A DNA stretch of 64,000 bases from Terfezia claveryi (GCA_015179025.1 WHUX01000002.1:62001-126000); one strand, 5' to 3'; counted from the first letter of the stretch, positions 1 to 9,856 are shown. The notes: generated from the letters alone by a model not told the origin. Numbers and translations: made by a program.

Positions 1-1192
1 AGGACTCAATCTCATCAGAGAGCCATTCGAGGGGGTATTCGGGGAAAAAAAATTTGATGTTGCGGAAGGCGAAGCGCGTTAGGGCTATATCGAGGGGAAT
101 CCACTCGGCGAGGGCAGGGTGTTGAAGTTTAACGGCTACTCTGGGGGAGCGTAGAGGTCAGCTTCCAACAGCCTGCTTTTTTTTTTCTCATTTCCTTTAG
201 AGGGGCGGGGTAAATCATACTCCTGCCCAGATCCCTTAAGTTTTGCCCTGTGAACTTGAGCTAGAGATGCGGCTCCTATTGGTGTACGATCAAATTCTTC
301 AAAAAGATCTAAGATTGCACAGCCAGTCTCGTCACAGATCATTTTTTCGATGCTGGCGTAGGACGATACAGGGCATTTATCTTGGAGGGGAATAAATGTT
401 TTTGTCCATTCCGGGGGGAGTAAATATCCCATTGCGGCGAGATGTTGACCCAGTTTGATGAATATTGATCCATTTTTTTCGAGGACTTTGTAGGTTCTGG
501 TGGGGATAGTTAGAAAATGGATATTGATGATGGAGGAGAGGTGGAGGGGCAGGGATAGGTACCTATCTGCACAGCGCTGGTGACAAGCTGAGAGGAGCCT
601 TTCTTGTTCTTCTTCTGAGTCTGTTTGATCTTCGATAGTCTTTAATGTTACCCTGTAACTATATTTCGTGGAATAGAATCCCACATTAGCCATCTTCAAC
701 CTTTGCCAATAGCAGCTCGTGCCTCCACAACAACAAACCACATCCAACTTACTCATTGATACACAACACCAACCCCGACGCCACCCTCCCCGCCCTCTCC
801 GCCGCATTCACAAAATGCTTTAAATCCTGCCATCCATACCTCAGCGCCCCCAACGTCGCCCCCCCAGCTACAAGTCCCAATATCAAATTCCTTCGGCGTC
901 GTTTACTAGCCTTATTGATAATAACAGCTCTATTCACAAAAGCAGCGTCTTCTGCTAAAGTCGACTGAAACCGTCTGCTGCTGGTGGGAGGTAGCTTGGC
1001 CGAGAGCTTATTTGTGGAGAGTAATTGCGGTTTCTTCCCTAGACACCGGTTGCATGTCCAGAGGGAGGATTCGGTGTGAATACCTCGTACCCGTATTCGA
1101 GGTAGTATAGGTACCTGTGCTTGGGGGGGTTTGCCGGAGAAGGGCCTGGTGGAATTCGAAGCTCGCTGGAGATTCGAGCGGAGAGCTCGCAT
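1..1192 (-). CDS. ABC1/ADCK-family atypical kinase, mitochondrial (Mcp2/Cqd2-ADCK1 type), 3' end beyond window
   Basis: Four exons on the minus strand: 1192-753, 658-563, 496-221 and 140 to beyond base 1. The introns (659-752, 497-562, 141-220) were placed so that conserved family blocks join. Residues 1-60 are Arg/Ser-rich and nearly free of acidic residues, like a mitochondrial presequence. A hydrophobic segment follows a basic RRRR stretch near residue 100. Next come the diagnostic KxGQ block (IKLGQHLAAMGYLLP), the CPVSS segment, the AAS motif (IGAASLAQVH) and the VAVKLQHP lysine strand, where the open frame reaches the window edge. The family comprises unorthodox kinases/ATPases of the mitochondrial inner membrane linked to coenzyme Q and lipid homeostasis; the Mcp2/ADCK1 branch is my best match. 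The catalytic HxD/DFG half lies outside the window. It is transcribed divergently from the thiolase. Confidence 0.88.
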
Positions 1193-1976
1193 TCTTGCTT
1201 GTAGACACGATTTCCGTCAATCAAGTTGCAAAATCCTGTGGATACCAATGGTAGGTGTCCAGTGCCACAATTGAAACTTGTAAATGTTGGGATGGTGTGA
1301 AGCTCTTGTTGGTCGGCTACGTAAAAAATCTAACATAAAACTGTTCTTTCGACATGCGTGCACGTGATCGGGGTTCGATTAGAATAGCCACAAGCATTTG
1401 AAACCAATATGTAGAGTACAGTAGATAATCTATGTAGCACTTATCGTCCATCTACGATGACTTCTACATACAACCTACCACTGCACCTATCACCATGGGC
1501 CCTACGCTGGAATCTTGCTAATAATGTGTAAGAGTTTACGAGATTATGGCGAGGAATTCTGGCAGAGAGAAATTATATTCCGTGAGATGTTTATGCTCGC
1601 TATACAGTGGTGCTTGATGCATATGTACCGGCTCATCACGGTTATGCAACACGCGCTCAACGATGCCCTCAGCCAATGCTCGTGGACTGGCATATCCCCA
1701 CCCGTGTCTTAGCCAACCGAATGACAGTTTTATGTCTGATATTAATATTATACTGCGAGCACTTCTACTTAATAAAGAGCCGATCGCGACGGTGACGTCC
1801 CCCCTCTCGCATCTTTTATACTACCAGTAGAGAGATCTTCAGCCTGTGTTGAAGCCTTGAAGGTTTCAGTGTGGCAGCGCCGGATCTGATCTGTCTATAT
1901 ACCCAAACTAAATAGAATAAATCTCCCAAAAAGATACATATACCGAGGCAATATAATACCCATATACCCAAGAACA
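1193..1976. other. Divergent intergenic region
   Basis: About 780 bp between the starts of the kinase (-) and the thiolase (+), so it should hold both promoters. I see no convincing coding segment; the small open frames here lack splice logic or motifs. No regulatory site could be named. Confidence 0.6.
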
Positions 1977-3437
1977 ATGTCTGTCCAGCCAGTCTACGTC
2001 CTCGGGGTCGGCCTTACAAAGTTTATCAAGCCTCGCGGCCAGGTCGACTACCCAGAGATGGGCTACGAAGCCGGAGTCAAAGCTATGCTCGACGCAGGAA
2101 TTACCTATGACGACGTTGAGCTCGGGGTAGCATGCTATGTCTACGGGGACAGTACCTGTGGGCAGCGGGTATTCTACCAATTCGGTGAGTCCCAAACCTC
2201 ACATCCCAAACTGGAACAATCGTACTAATCCGCCAGATATGTAGGCATGACCCAAATCCCCATCTACAACCAAAACAACAACTGCGCCACCGGCTCCACG
2301 GGCCTCCACCTCGCTCGCACCCTACTCTCCACCTCCCCCACCTCTAATGTCGCCCTCATCGTCGGCTGGGAGAAAATGGCCCCCGGGTCCCTTAAATCGG
2401 CATTTCCAACACATACTCCCCCGCTGGACAAGCTTTCGCGAATGATGTTTGAGACTAACGGGGTGGATATGAAAGCTCCGGGAGCAGCACAATTCTTTGG
2501 AAATGCAGCACGCGAGTATATCGCTCTCCATGGAGCGACAAAAGATGACTTTGCAGAGGTGGCCCGCGTCGCGCATGAACATTCCCAGTGGAACCCGTAT
2601 AGCCAGTTTCGAGATGTATACACTAAGGAGCAGATCCTAGCTAGCCCGAATGTATTCGATCCTTTAACGAAGCTGCAGTGCTGTCCTACATCTGATGGCG
2701 CTGCGGCGGCGGTTCTAGTGACAAAGAGTTTTCTTGATAAGCACCCGGAGCTGAGGCCTCGGGCGGTTTTGATAGCGGGGCAGGCAATGACTACGGATGC
2801 CGTTAGTGCGTTTTCGAGGTCGGCGGTGGATTTGATCGGGTACGATATGACCTCGAGAGCAGCGAGTTCTGCATACGAGCAAGCCTCATTCGACCCCAAA
2901 AGCACCACCCCGTTTCCGGTCGAACTACATGATTGTTTCTCGGGAAATGTAATCCCAACGTTAGACGCGTTACATTTGACCCCTAGCCGCGGGACCGCGC
3001 ACCAACTCTACCGCTCCCCCGAGACCCTCCCCTCCCTCCTCAACCCCAAAGCAAAAATGGTCGTCAACCCCTCTGGTGGACTAATCTCCAAAGGCCACCC
3101 CCTCGGTGCAACCGGGCTCGCTCAGTGTGCGGAATTAGTATGGCAGCTTAGGGGGTGGGCGAATAATCGGCTGATTAAGGGGGCGGAGGTAGGGGTGCAG
3201 CATAATTTAGGCCTAGGAGGGGCGGCGGTGGTGACAGTTTATAGAAGGGCGGATGGGGGGAGGGCGAGCAGTGTAGGTGACGAGGAGGTGAAGAGGGTGA
3301 GTGGGGTGGGATATAATCCGGCAGTGGAGGCGAGGAGTGGCGTCAGTGAAGAGATGAGGAGGAGGGCGTGTTCGGTGGATAGGGAGGTGGGGTATATGTT
3401 GCAGACGAAGCGGGAGCGGGAGAGGGCCGTGTTGTAG
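1977..3437 (+). CDS. SCP2-type thiolase (3-ketoacyl-CoA thiolase / lipid-transfer thiolase family)
   Basis: Two exons, 1977-2184 and 2245-3437. The 60-bp intron has donor GTGAGT and branch TACTAAT. I chose the second of two nearby AG acceptors because only it keeps the frame open and joins QFG to MTQIPIYNQNNNC. The product is 466 aa. Visible motifs are NNNCATGS with the acyl-accepting Cys near residue 83, HDCFSGN near residue 299, and the thiolase signature GHPLGATG near residue 352, followed by the glycine-rich NLGLGGAAVV. These fit the thiolase superfamily, closest to the thiolase half of SCPx, which thiolytically cleaves 3-oxoacyl-CoA in beta-oxidation, usually in peroxisomes. No sterol-carrier domain follows. 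The C-terminus, AVL, is not a standard PTS1 signal, so location is unsupported unless a terminal intron was missed. Confidence 0.9.
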
Positions 3438-3859
3438 GGTTAGATAAGCTGCAAATGTGGAGGTTTTGTTTGGGATAAATGGACTATTTGCCATCGGTTT
3501 TCTTTCTTTTATTAAAAAAAAAATATACCTAGTACTCGTATGTATCTCCTATCTGTCTGCTGTCAATGAAATATTTATGTACCACAGGTAGCTAGTCTCA
3601 ATCTCCGAACGTACTAAAGAAATATCCTAATGATTCAACATTCCTCCAATTAAGAGCTTCTCAGGCTACATCTCTCCCCTTCCCCCTCCCCAATCACCAG
3701 TTAAAGAATCTAAGTAGCAGCGTGCCTTCATCGGTGTCCTCCCTCCCCCCGAAACTTCTATGCCCTCAGTCCAGGCATAAGATTGTGTACAGTATTACCC
3801 TGAAATCCCCTCTTCTCGCAGCTTGAGTAATCAGATCCTCTAAGGGATATTTCAGCACC
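3438..3859. other. Intergenic, thiolase 3' flank
   Basis: AT-rich 3' flank of the thiolase ending at the left edge of the outer Harbinger-like copy. No gene or RNA recognised. Confidence 0.6.
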
Positions 3860-4492
3860 GTGGTAGTCAAAAGGGAATTTTATTATTATTATTGATATGT
3901 AAAATTGACCAGGCTCCCCTGTACGGACTAACCATATTGAGGTGCACAATTTGACCGCCTAATTTGAAAAAAAAGTAATTGATGTTAATCGTGATGCTCA
4001 ACATATCAGCTATCAACATGTCTCGTTATACTGAAAAAGCCCGAATCCAACAACATCTTGACGATCTCGAAACTGCAGTTATTGAGGAAATACTCGAAGA
4101 TGAGCCTAGCTCTGATTCATCAGCTGATTCCTATCACGACCTTCTAGAGGATATTTCACTGATTTTTACTTTCGAAAAGATCATCTTTTACTTGCTTATA
4201 CCAAAGCGCTTGCTTGCCTTTCATAATTTTAAGATTGTCCTCCATCCAGCTTATTAGATCTTCCTGTTTCTTCTGTTTCCCATCAATATGATGAAGATGT
4301 ATGTAGATGAGGATGTGGTAACTTGCGACATGCTTGGATACCGTATTATTTCGAGTAATTGGCTAGCGCCTCAGACGTTAGAACCACGGCCATTTACATT
4401 CTGCTTCTACATCATGCAGCCACCCTACACTACAGTATCAAATGACTTAGTCGCACGCTGTGATTTCAATGTAAATTGATACCTATCTAGAT

Positions 4493-4790
4493 CTATGGAG
4501 GTGTAACAGAAGAGGGAACAGTATGTACATAATCTTCAATGACCCAAGTATACTCCAATGCATCAGTATCATCCCCCCTGGCTGGTATAGAGCGGTAGAA
4601 GGCTTCCAACTCTATATTTGACCCTGGATGAACACTGCCATTGCCAATAACAAAATCCGCAGCTGGAATACCATTAATACTTCCACCTTTTTTTCCCTAG
4701 AATAGCTTCGTTCTACCTGGCCGCTGCTTTGCTTTTGCCTGTGGCGTAGCAGGAATAGTCTTTCGGGTAGGTACCAGGTAGATGCCGTGG
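4493..4790 (-). pseudogene. Coding relic inside the TA-flanked element (unidentified)
   Basis: A minus-strand frame stays open for about 67 codons down to the stop at 4495-4493, reading GGSINGIPAADFVIGNG and, near the end, EYTWVIEDYVHTVP. Upstream the same frame crosses one TAG near 4690 and continues through a basic, Pro/Lys-rich stretch (TPQAKAKQRPGRTK) to about 4790. No start codon is visible. It looks like the C-terminal end of a transposon protein, which its place inside the element supports, but I do not recognise the family. Confidence 0.45.
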
Positions 4791-5083
4791 AATATTGGCA
4801 TCAGATACTGTTATAGGTGCTAGCAGAGTCCAACGTCTTGGTTGCATACACCAATAGACTTAAGCATAGGATAAAATAAATGAACCTCATTGTGGTGAAG
4901 GCAAGGCGAAACACTTCAAGTTTACTAGTGGTAGTCAAATGAGAAATTTTTTTTTTGTTGATACACAAATTTGACGCGGGTTCCCTGTAGGGACTAAACC
5001 ATATTGAGCTGCACCATTTGACCGCTAAATTTGAAAAAAAGTTATTGATGTTTATCGGGATGCTTAACATCGCAGCTATCAAC

Positions 5084-6361
5084 ATGCCTCGTTATACGGA
5101 AAAGGGCCGGGTCCAACAACATCTTGACGATCTCGAAAGCGCAGTTATTGAGGAAATACTCGAAGATGAGCCTAGCTCAGATTCATCAGCTGATTACTAT
5201 CACGACCTTCTAGAGGATATTTCAACAGCTTCGGAGCGCATCAACATCAAGCGATACCTCATAGATAGAGGCAAAGGTACTGCAGGACACCATAAAAGTG
5301 ATGATATTTTAGAGGATATCATTGAACGGTATCCAGAGGACGCCTTTTTAGTTTACTTTCGCATGCATCGAGCAAGCTTTTGGGTTTTAATAGAAAAGCT
5401 TCGTGAAGCTCCTGAAGAGTTAGGTTTGGAAGATTACTGGCATAATCGTGGAAGACAGAATGGTAGTGGTAATAGGCCAATGCCTATATATAAGCAAGTT
5501 GCTGTTGCTTTATATAAGCTTGGTAGTGGAACTGGGAGTTTAGAGCGTGACCGGATTGCATTGAATATTGGAAAAGGCACGGTACAGCAATACCTTTGGC
5601 GAACAATCAACCTTCTTGCACGCTTAGGTCCTCAATATATACAGTGGCCTCAGCAGGGCCAAAGACTTGGAGAAGGTCCTATTTTCGATAAGTGTATAGG
5701 CTGTATTGATGGATCAATTATTAAACTCCGTGAGAAGCCAAAGCACAATCATGAGGCATACTTCTCACGCAAAAAGGACTATGGATTCAACTTGCAGGCA
5801 ATTTGTGATTGGAATGGCAAGTTTATCTGGGCTAGAGTTTGCGGAACGGCCAGCATGCATGATTCATCAGCATTCAAATCCTCCAAACTATATCAAGAGC
5901 GCAATGCAGACTTATGGATGATGCCTTCAGAGTATCTACTTGCGGATAAAGGTTACCAGCTAGATCACCATGTTATCACTCCTTATAAAGGTGATACTGC
6001 TCGAGCTCCTGCAAATCGGAGATTCAATGATTATCATGCAGTTAAACAAGTCAAGATTGAGCATGCATTTGGGGTTTTAAAGGGATGATAGCATAGTCTG
6101 AGAGGCTTGTCAATTCGCATTGAGAGTCCAGAACAAGATCATGAGAGAGTAACAAAATGGATAACAGCCTGTATTATTTTACACAATATGCTAGCTGACT
6201 GGAATGAAGATGAAAAGTGGGTTGATGAAGTCGAGGCAGAAGACCTAGAAGAGCTTGAGGAAGAGGATGCAGTTTCTCGGAATGAAAGTATGGAAGCATC
6301 TAAACAAGCTGGCGCTACTCTGCGTGATCACCTCCGAAATCTTCTTCTTGAGTTCCATTAA
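5084..6361 (+). pseudogene. Harbinger-type DDE transposase (DDE_4) with two adjacent in-frame stops
   Basis: The frame starts MPRYTEKGRVQQHL (an upstream in-frame ATG exists at 5018) and runs 334 codons to TGA at 6086-6088, directly followed by TAG at 6089-6091. The same frame then continues HSLRGLSIRIESPEQDH to the stop at 6361. The catalytic triad is visible: Asp in CIDGSIIKL near residue 208, Asp in LLADKGYQ, and Glu in IEHAFGVLK just before the stops. Family members usually have a basic-Trp pair (RWHSLRG) here, so CGA-to-TGA and TGG-to-TAG transitions explain both stops. The C-terminus is acidic (EVEAEDLEELEEEDA). The enzyme would excise and insert the element; this copy should be inactive unless the stops are read through. 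Confidence 0.9.
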
Positions 6362-7723
6362 GACTATGAATATCGAAAGGGCCATTGGAGAGGCTAGTGG
6401 AGATTGGATTGGAGGCTGGATTGGAGACTGGATTGGAGGCTGGATTGGAGGCTGAATTGGAGGCTGGATTGGAGACTGGATTACCGGCTGGATTGGAGGC
6501 TGGATTGGAGACTGGATTACCGGCTGGATTGGAGACTGGATTACCGGCTGGATTGGAGGCGGGATAGGAGCTAAATATCTGGCTGGTATTAGGGGAGATC
6601 GGAGGAGGACGCGGACCATTAGCTAGAGCAAAAATTTGCATCATAGCTTGCCATTGTCTATTCATCATACGCTCTTTTGCTTCTTGATGTAAACGGCGTT
6701 CTTCCCGCTCTATTCTGCGCTCTTCACGCTCTATTTGGCGCTCCTCATAAGCTCGTTCTGCCTCCTTTTCTTGCCACTTCATCTCAGCCCTTCGCAGCTC
6801 TAATGCATCCTCTACCTGCTTTTGTTTTCGGCTCTCTCGAGTAATACTGACTTCTTCCAATAAGCACTTAGCCTTTGCCTTAACTATCTTCCCATCCTTC
6901 AAATTCGACCGTGAAACTCTAGATGAAGACTCAGATACTACTGAGTTTTGGCGCGTAGATACTGAGCTCCTTAGAGGTAGACTGGGTAGGAATGGGCTCG
7001 GTGGAGAAGGAGTTCGTATAGGTTCGCTTACTGGGGGGGTTCGCTTGCTGGGGGGGGTTCGCTTGCTGGAGGGGGTTCACTTGCTGGAGGGGGTTCGCTT
7101 GCTGGGGGGAGTTCGCTTGCTAGAGGAGATTCATTTGCAGGGGATTGGCTCAGTGTACTGGGTTTGGCACATGATAGAATTTCCAAACTTCCGCTGAAGC
7201 TCGCATTAGGATGTTCTCCCCAAATACCATCTAACCGCCAGAAGCAAGGACATTTCTTCTTAAGTACAGCATTGATAGACTGCTCATTCTCTTCTGGACG
7301 CAGCCCCCATCCTGATTGATCTATCATTGCCCGAGCCTTCTTCTATTGACCTTTCATATTGGCTATTTTCTGTCCTATTCGTACTGCTGTAATCTGATCT
7401 TTGCTTTCAAACAGATCATCTTTGACTTGTTTGTACCAAAGCACTTGCTTGCCTTTCATTACCTCTAGGTTGTCCTCCATCCAGCTTATTAGCTCCTCTG
7501 TTTCTTCTTTTTCCCATCTATATGATGAAGATGCTGATAACACTTGAGATATGATTAGATAAGGGTCGTGGTAGGGGTGTTGTGTGGTAGGGATGTTTGT
7601 ATGGCGGGGGTGTTGTGTGGTAGTCTCAGTTGTGTGGTGAAGTGATATGATTGGGTGTGGTGATGACTGCGATGGATGATTAAGCCGTAAATAACAAATT
7701 TTTGATCTCTCCATCAACATCAA
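6315..7723 (-). pseudogene. Myb/SANT-like DNA-binding accessory protein of the Harbinger-like element, broken
   Basis: Minus-strand gene convergent with the transposase, overlapping its 3' end by about 45 bp. The N-terminal part contains YRWEKEETEELISWMEDN and QITAVRIGQKIANMKGQ, then a TAG at 7343-7345 where relatives carry Trp, then ARAMIDQSGWGLRPEE and CPCFWRLDGIWG. This is the layout of the fungal Myb/SANT-like domain. A Pro-rich SEPPPA repeat follows. A C-run near 7031-7037 has seven bases where its neighbour has eight, and the frame shifts there. Beyond it come an Arg/Glu-rich coiled coil (EERQIEREERRIEREERR) and a repetitive SNPAGNPV tail. Such proteins recruit the transposase to the element ends. 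One stop plus one frameshift make it a pseudogene; the shift could be a homopolymer sequencing error. Confidence 0.8.
6395..6565. repeat. 12-bp coding minisatellite
   Basis: About 14 tandem 12-bp units of the forms ATTGGAGGCTGG, ATTGGAGACTGG and ATTACCGGCTGG. On the minus strand they encode the four-residue repeats SNPA, SNPV and AGNP at the C-terminal tail of the Myb-like protein. The unit is a multiple of three, so copy-number change preserves the frame. Confidence 0.9.
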
Positions 7724-8547
7724 TCAACTCCAGAGTCGATTGATGAAAGTGATGCATATCAAGAGAAATTGATCTTGGCAAAGCAGGGTTGTTTGCCAAG
7801 AGCCAATCAGCGTGTAGGCCAAGATCAAAAATTATGCATTTGATGGCAAAAAATTTCTCATTTGACTACCTCTACTATCTACATCAAACTTTGCCTCCGA
7901 TGAGGTTGATTTGTTGTGTTTGTTCAATATGTCGGTATGCAGTACTTTGCCTTCTTCAGTATAATTTCGCATGTTACCGACAGTTGCAGCTCTGAACACG
8001 CTAGCCAATTACTCGAAATAATACAGTACGGTATTGGCATGAGACTAGTACGGTATGGTGTGGTGGGATGTGGTGATGTTGTATAGATGATTAAGCCGTA
8101 AATAAAAATTTTTCAGCGTGTATCTAGGCCAAGATCAAAAATTATGCATCAGATTAAAAAATTTTTCCATTTGGCTACCACTAATAATAATAAAGAGAAT
8201 CTGATAATAATAATACTAATATCAAAAAAATAAAAAAAAATAAAAAATAAAAGGGTTTAGTTATCAGATTCTTGGGATTGCTTTTGAAATACGGGCGGAC
8301 TAAAATTTTTTTTGGGTAGTCTGGTTCCATGACCCTCCTCGTAAGGTACGTAAGAGAGGGGGGGGGGTTAGTCTGCTCTGCGAGGGGTAGTGCAACCAGA
8401 CTAGACTGGTGGTAGTCTGGTTGCGACTGGTGGTTAAGTTGACTTATTACGTAGCGACACAGGGGAATTTGGTGTGCCGAGCCAAGGCACCATTACGAAC
8501 TTGTTACAAAAAAATAATAAATTGCGCCAGACCCTCTGCGAGGGGTA

Positions 8548-8861
8548 CCGTAGTAATTGGCAATTAACGCCCCCCTTCTCACATAACGCCCCCCCTATAT
8601 TTAGAGAGTAAGTCTAACTATTCTACATATATCTTAAGTACATATGTAACGCTATCTATGTGTAGTTAGGTACTAAGGAGGGACAATGCCATAGCATCAG
8701 AAGTTCCGCCAGACTACAGAAGTTCTAGCTAGATTAGTATCAGCCAAAAGATCAGGCTGGTGGTTGAGTCGTAGTCCATCTGGCCTAGCGTACCCAAGAA
8801 CTCTAAATATAGGGGGGGGCGGTATGTGAGGAGGGGGGGCGTTAATTGCCAATTACTACGG
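8548..8861. mobile_element. 314-bp MITE with about 60-bp terminal inverted repeats and TA target duplication
   Basis: The left end CCGTAGTAATTGGCAATTAA is matched by the right end as an exact complement, and similarity continues inward through C/G-rich and TATATTTAGAG blocks. TA flanks both sides (8546-8547 and 8862-8863). The flanks joined without the element read CTCTGCGAGGGG-TA-GTGCAACCAGACTAG, which is present uninterrupted at 8376-8405 as an unoccupied paralogous site. That fixes the boundaries. A TA duplication with no ORF points to a Tc1/mariner-related MITE. Confidence 0.9.
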
Positions 8862-9030
8862 TAGTGCAACCAGACTAGGGGGGGGTAGTCACAACCAGAC
8901 TAGGGGGGGGTAGTCACAACCAGACTAGGGTAGTCATGGGGGGGGGGTAGTCACAACCAGACTAGGGTAGTCATGGGGGGGGGGTAGTCACAACCAGACT
9001 AGGGTAGTCATGGGGGGGGGGTAGTCATAG
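8862..9030. repeat. Tandem repeat of about 36-38 bp
   Basis: Successive units combine ACTAGGGTAGTCAT, a run of 8-10 G, and GTAGTCACAACCAG, ending near 9030. Related GTAGTCTGGTTGC segments lie at 8320-8430. Non-coding. The G-runs make this prone to assembly and copy-number error. Confidence 0.8.
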
Positions 9031-9856
9031 GGGGTTTATGGGAAGTAAGTTTATTTGGAGAAGAATCTGATTAGATCTACTGGTATCTAGATAGTTGACC
9101 CTGACCTGCCGACAACTCACCCCTAACCTATTAAGGAAAAGAAGAAAAAAAAAAAAAGGAGGGTTATCAGATTCTTGGGATTGCTTTTGAATATGGGCGG
9201 ACGAAATTTTTTTTTTTTTGGGGTGTCAAGGGTTATGGAGTAAGTTGATTCGGAGAATCTGATTACGGTAGATCTACTGAAGCTATCTACCCCCTGCCCC
9301 CAACCTATTTAGAGGTAAAAAAAAAAGGTTTATCAGATTCTTGGATTTACCTTTGAAGGGGCAGACGTTTTTTTTTTTTTTTTTGGGGGGGGAAGTGGGG
9401 GGAGGAAGGGGAGTAAGTTTCTTTGGAAAATCTGATTAGATCTACTGGTATCTAGAATATAGACCTTCTCTCCTCCCCTCACCTGGTCGTACAACGTCCA
9501 GGTGCTATAAGAGCGCAGCATGCCTCTGTAACGCAGTTCTGCGCCCCTAGCCTATTTAAAGAGGAAAAAAAAAAAAAAAAGGAGAACCAAAGCAATTTGT
9601 AAACATTTTGATACATAGTTGTTTCCTTATTTTATTTAAGCTCTCTTTATATTCATAAGTAACTGGTAGATCTAATCAGATTCTCCCTGTTGCCAGGAAC
9701 GAAAATCTGGGATAGTAGTAAATCATGAAAAGACAAAAAAAGCAAAGTACAGTACATTGTAGGGGTTTTTTTTTATCAGATTCTTCTTCGTGTTGTCCTG
9801 GACATAAACTCACTTTCGCACTTCTTTCGGTTCATTCGAGGTGGAGAATCTGATTA

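Larger units (their letters stand above)
4928..7872 (+). mobile_element. Inner PIF/Harbinger-like DNA transposon, near full length (2.9 kb)
   Basis: The ends are inverted repeats: GTGGTAGTCAAATGAGAAAT at the left and its near-perfect complement at the right, with at least 23 bp matching. TACTA lies directly outside both ends (4923-4927 and 7873-7877) and is the likely target duplication. It is longer than the 3-bp TWA typical of PIF/Harbinger, so the exact edge is open to adjustment. The element carries convergent genes: a DDE transposase on + (5084-6361) and a Myb/SANT-like DNA-binding protein on - (6315-7723). Both are broken by single-base changes. The two-gene layout matches PIF/Harbinger transposons, in which both proteins are needed for movement. 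Confidence 0.85.
4341..8031. mobile_element. TA-flanked element with Tc1/mariner-type inverted ends, inserted in the outer copy and split by the inner one
   Basis: The left arm 4341-4368 (CCGTATTATTTCGAGTAATT then GGCTAGCG) and right arm 7999-8031 are reverse complements apart from a 5-bp insertion in the right arm. Both are flanked by TA (4339-4340 and 8032-8033), as expected of Tc1/mariner-superfamily insertion. Without the Harbinger-like element at 4928-7872, about 0.75 kb remains: 4341-4927 and 7873-8031. That remainder holds a minus-strand coding fragment (4493-4790) and a short minus-strand frame near 7880-7960 beginning MRNYTEEGK. It is too short and broken to be autonomous. Its superfamily is inferred only from the TA duplication and ends. 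Confidence 0.7.
3860..8181 (+). mobile_element. Outer, internally deleted PIF/Harbinger-like copy, split by later insertions
   Basis: The left end at 3860 (GTGGTAGTCAAAAGGG) and the right end at 8181 (reverse complement GTGGTAGCCAAATGG) match the terminal repeats of the intact inner copy. The left segment 3860-4160 parallels 4928-5220, including the first codons of the transposase. At about 4160 it jumps directly to sequence parallel to 7390-7560, the Myb-gene end, so roughly 2.2 kb was deleted internally. The homology continues to 4338, is interrupted by the TA-flanked element, and resumes at 8034-8181 with the right end, including the shared tract GATTAAGCCGTAAATAA. No clear target duplication flanks this copy. 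It is a non-autonomous, MITE-like derivative of the element nested inside it. Confidence 0.75.
8261..9856. repeat. Family of about 85-110 bp inverted-repeat miniature elements, partly in tandem
   Basis: Four copies begin TTATCAGATTCT and end AGAATCTGATTA or close to it: 8261-9073 (split by about 0.7 kb of other repeats), 9164-9265, 9330-9438 and 9773-9856. The first three share a body (TTGGGATTGCTTTTGAA, then a G/T-rich run). They are separated by a related spacer holding GATCTACTGGTATCTAGA and CCTAACCTATT followed by an A-run, so the compound unit itself looks tandemly duplicated. Solo ends occur at about 8203, 9676 and 11526. No coding capacity. MITE-like by structure; superfamily unknown. 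Confidence 0.75.

Noticed and set aside
4801..5085. 94-codon minus-strand frame crossing the inner Harbinger-like left end
   Set aside because: It spans the transposon insertion point, so it is a chance fusion of element and flank sequence.
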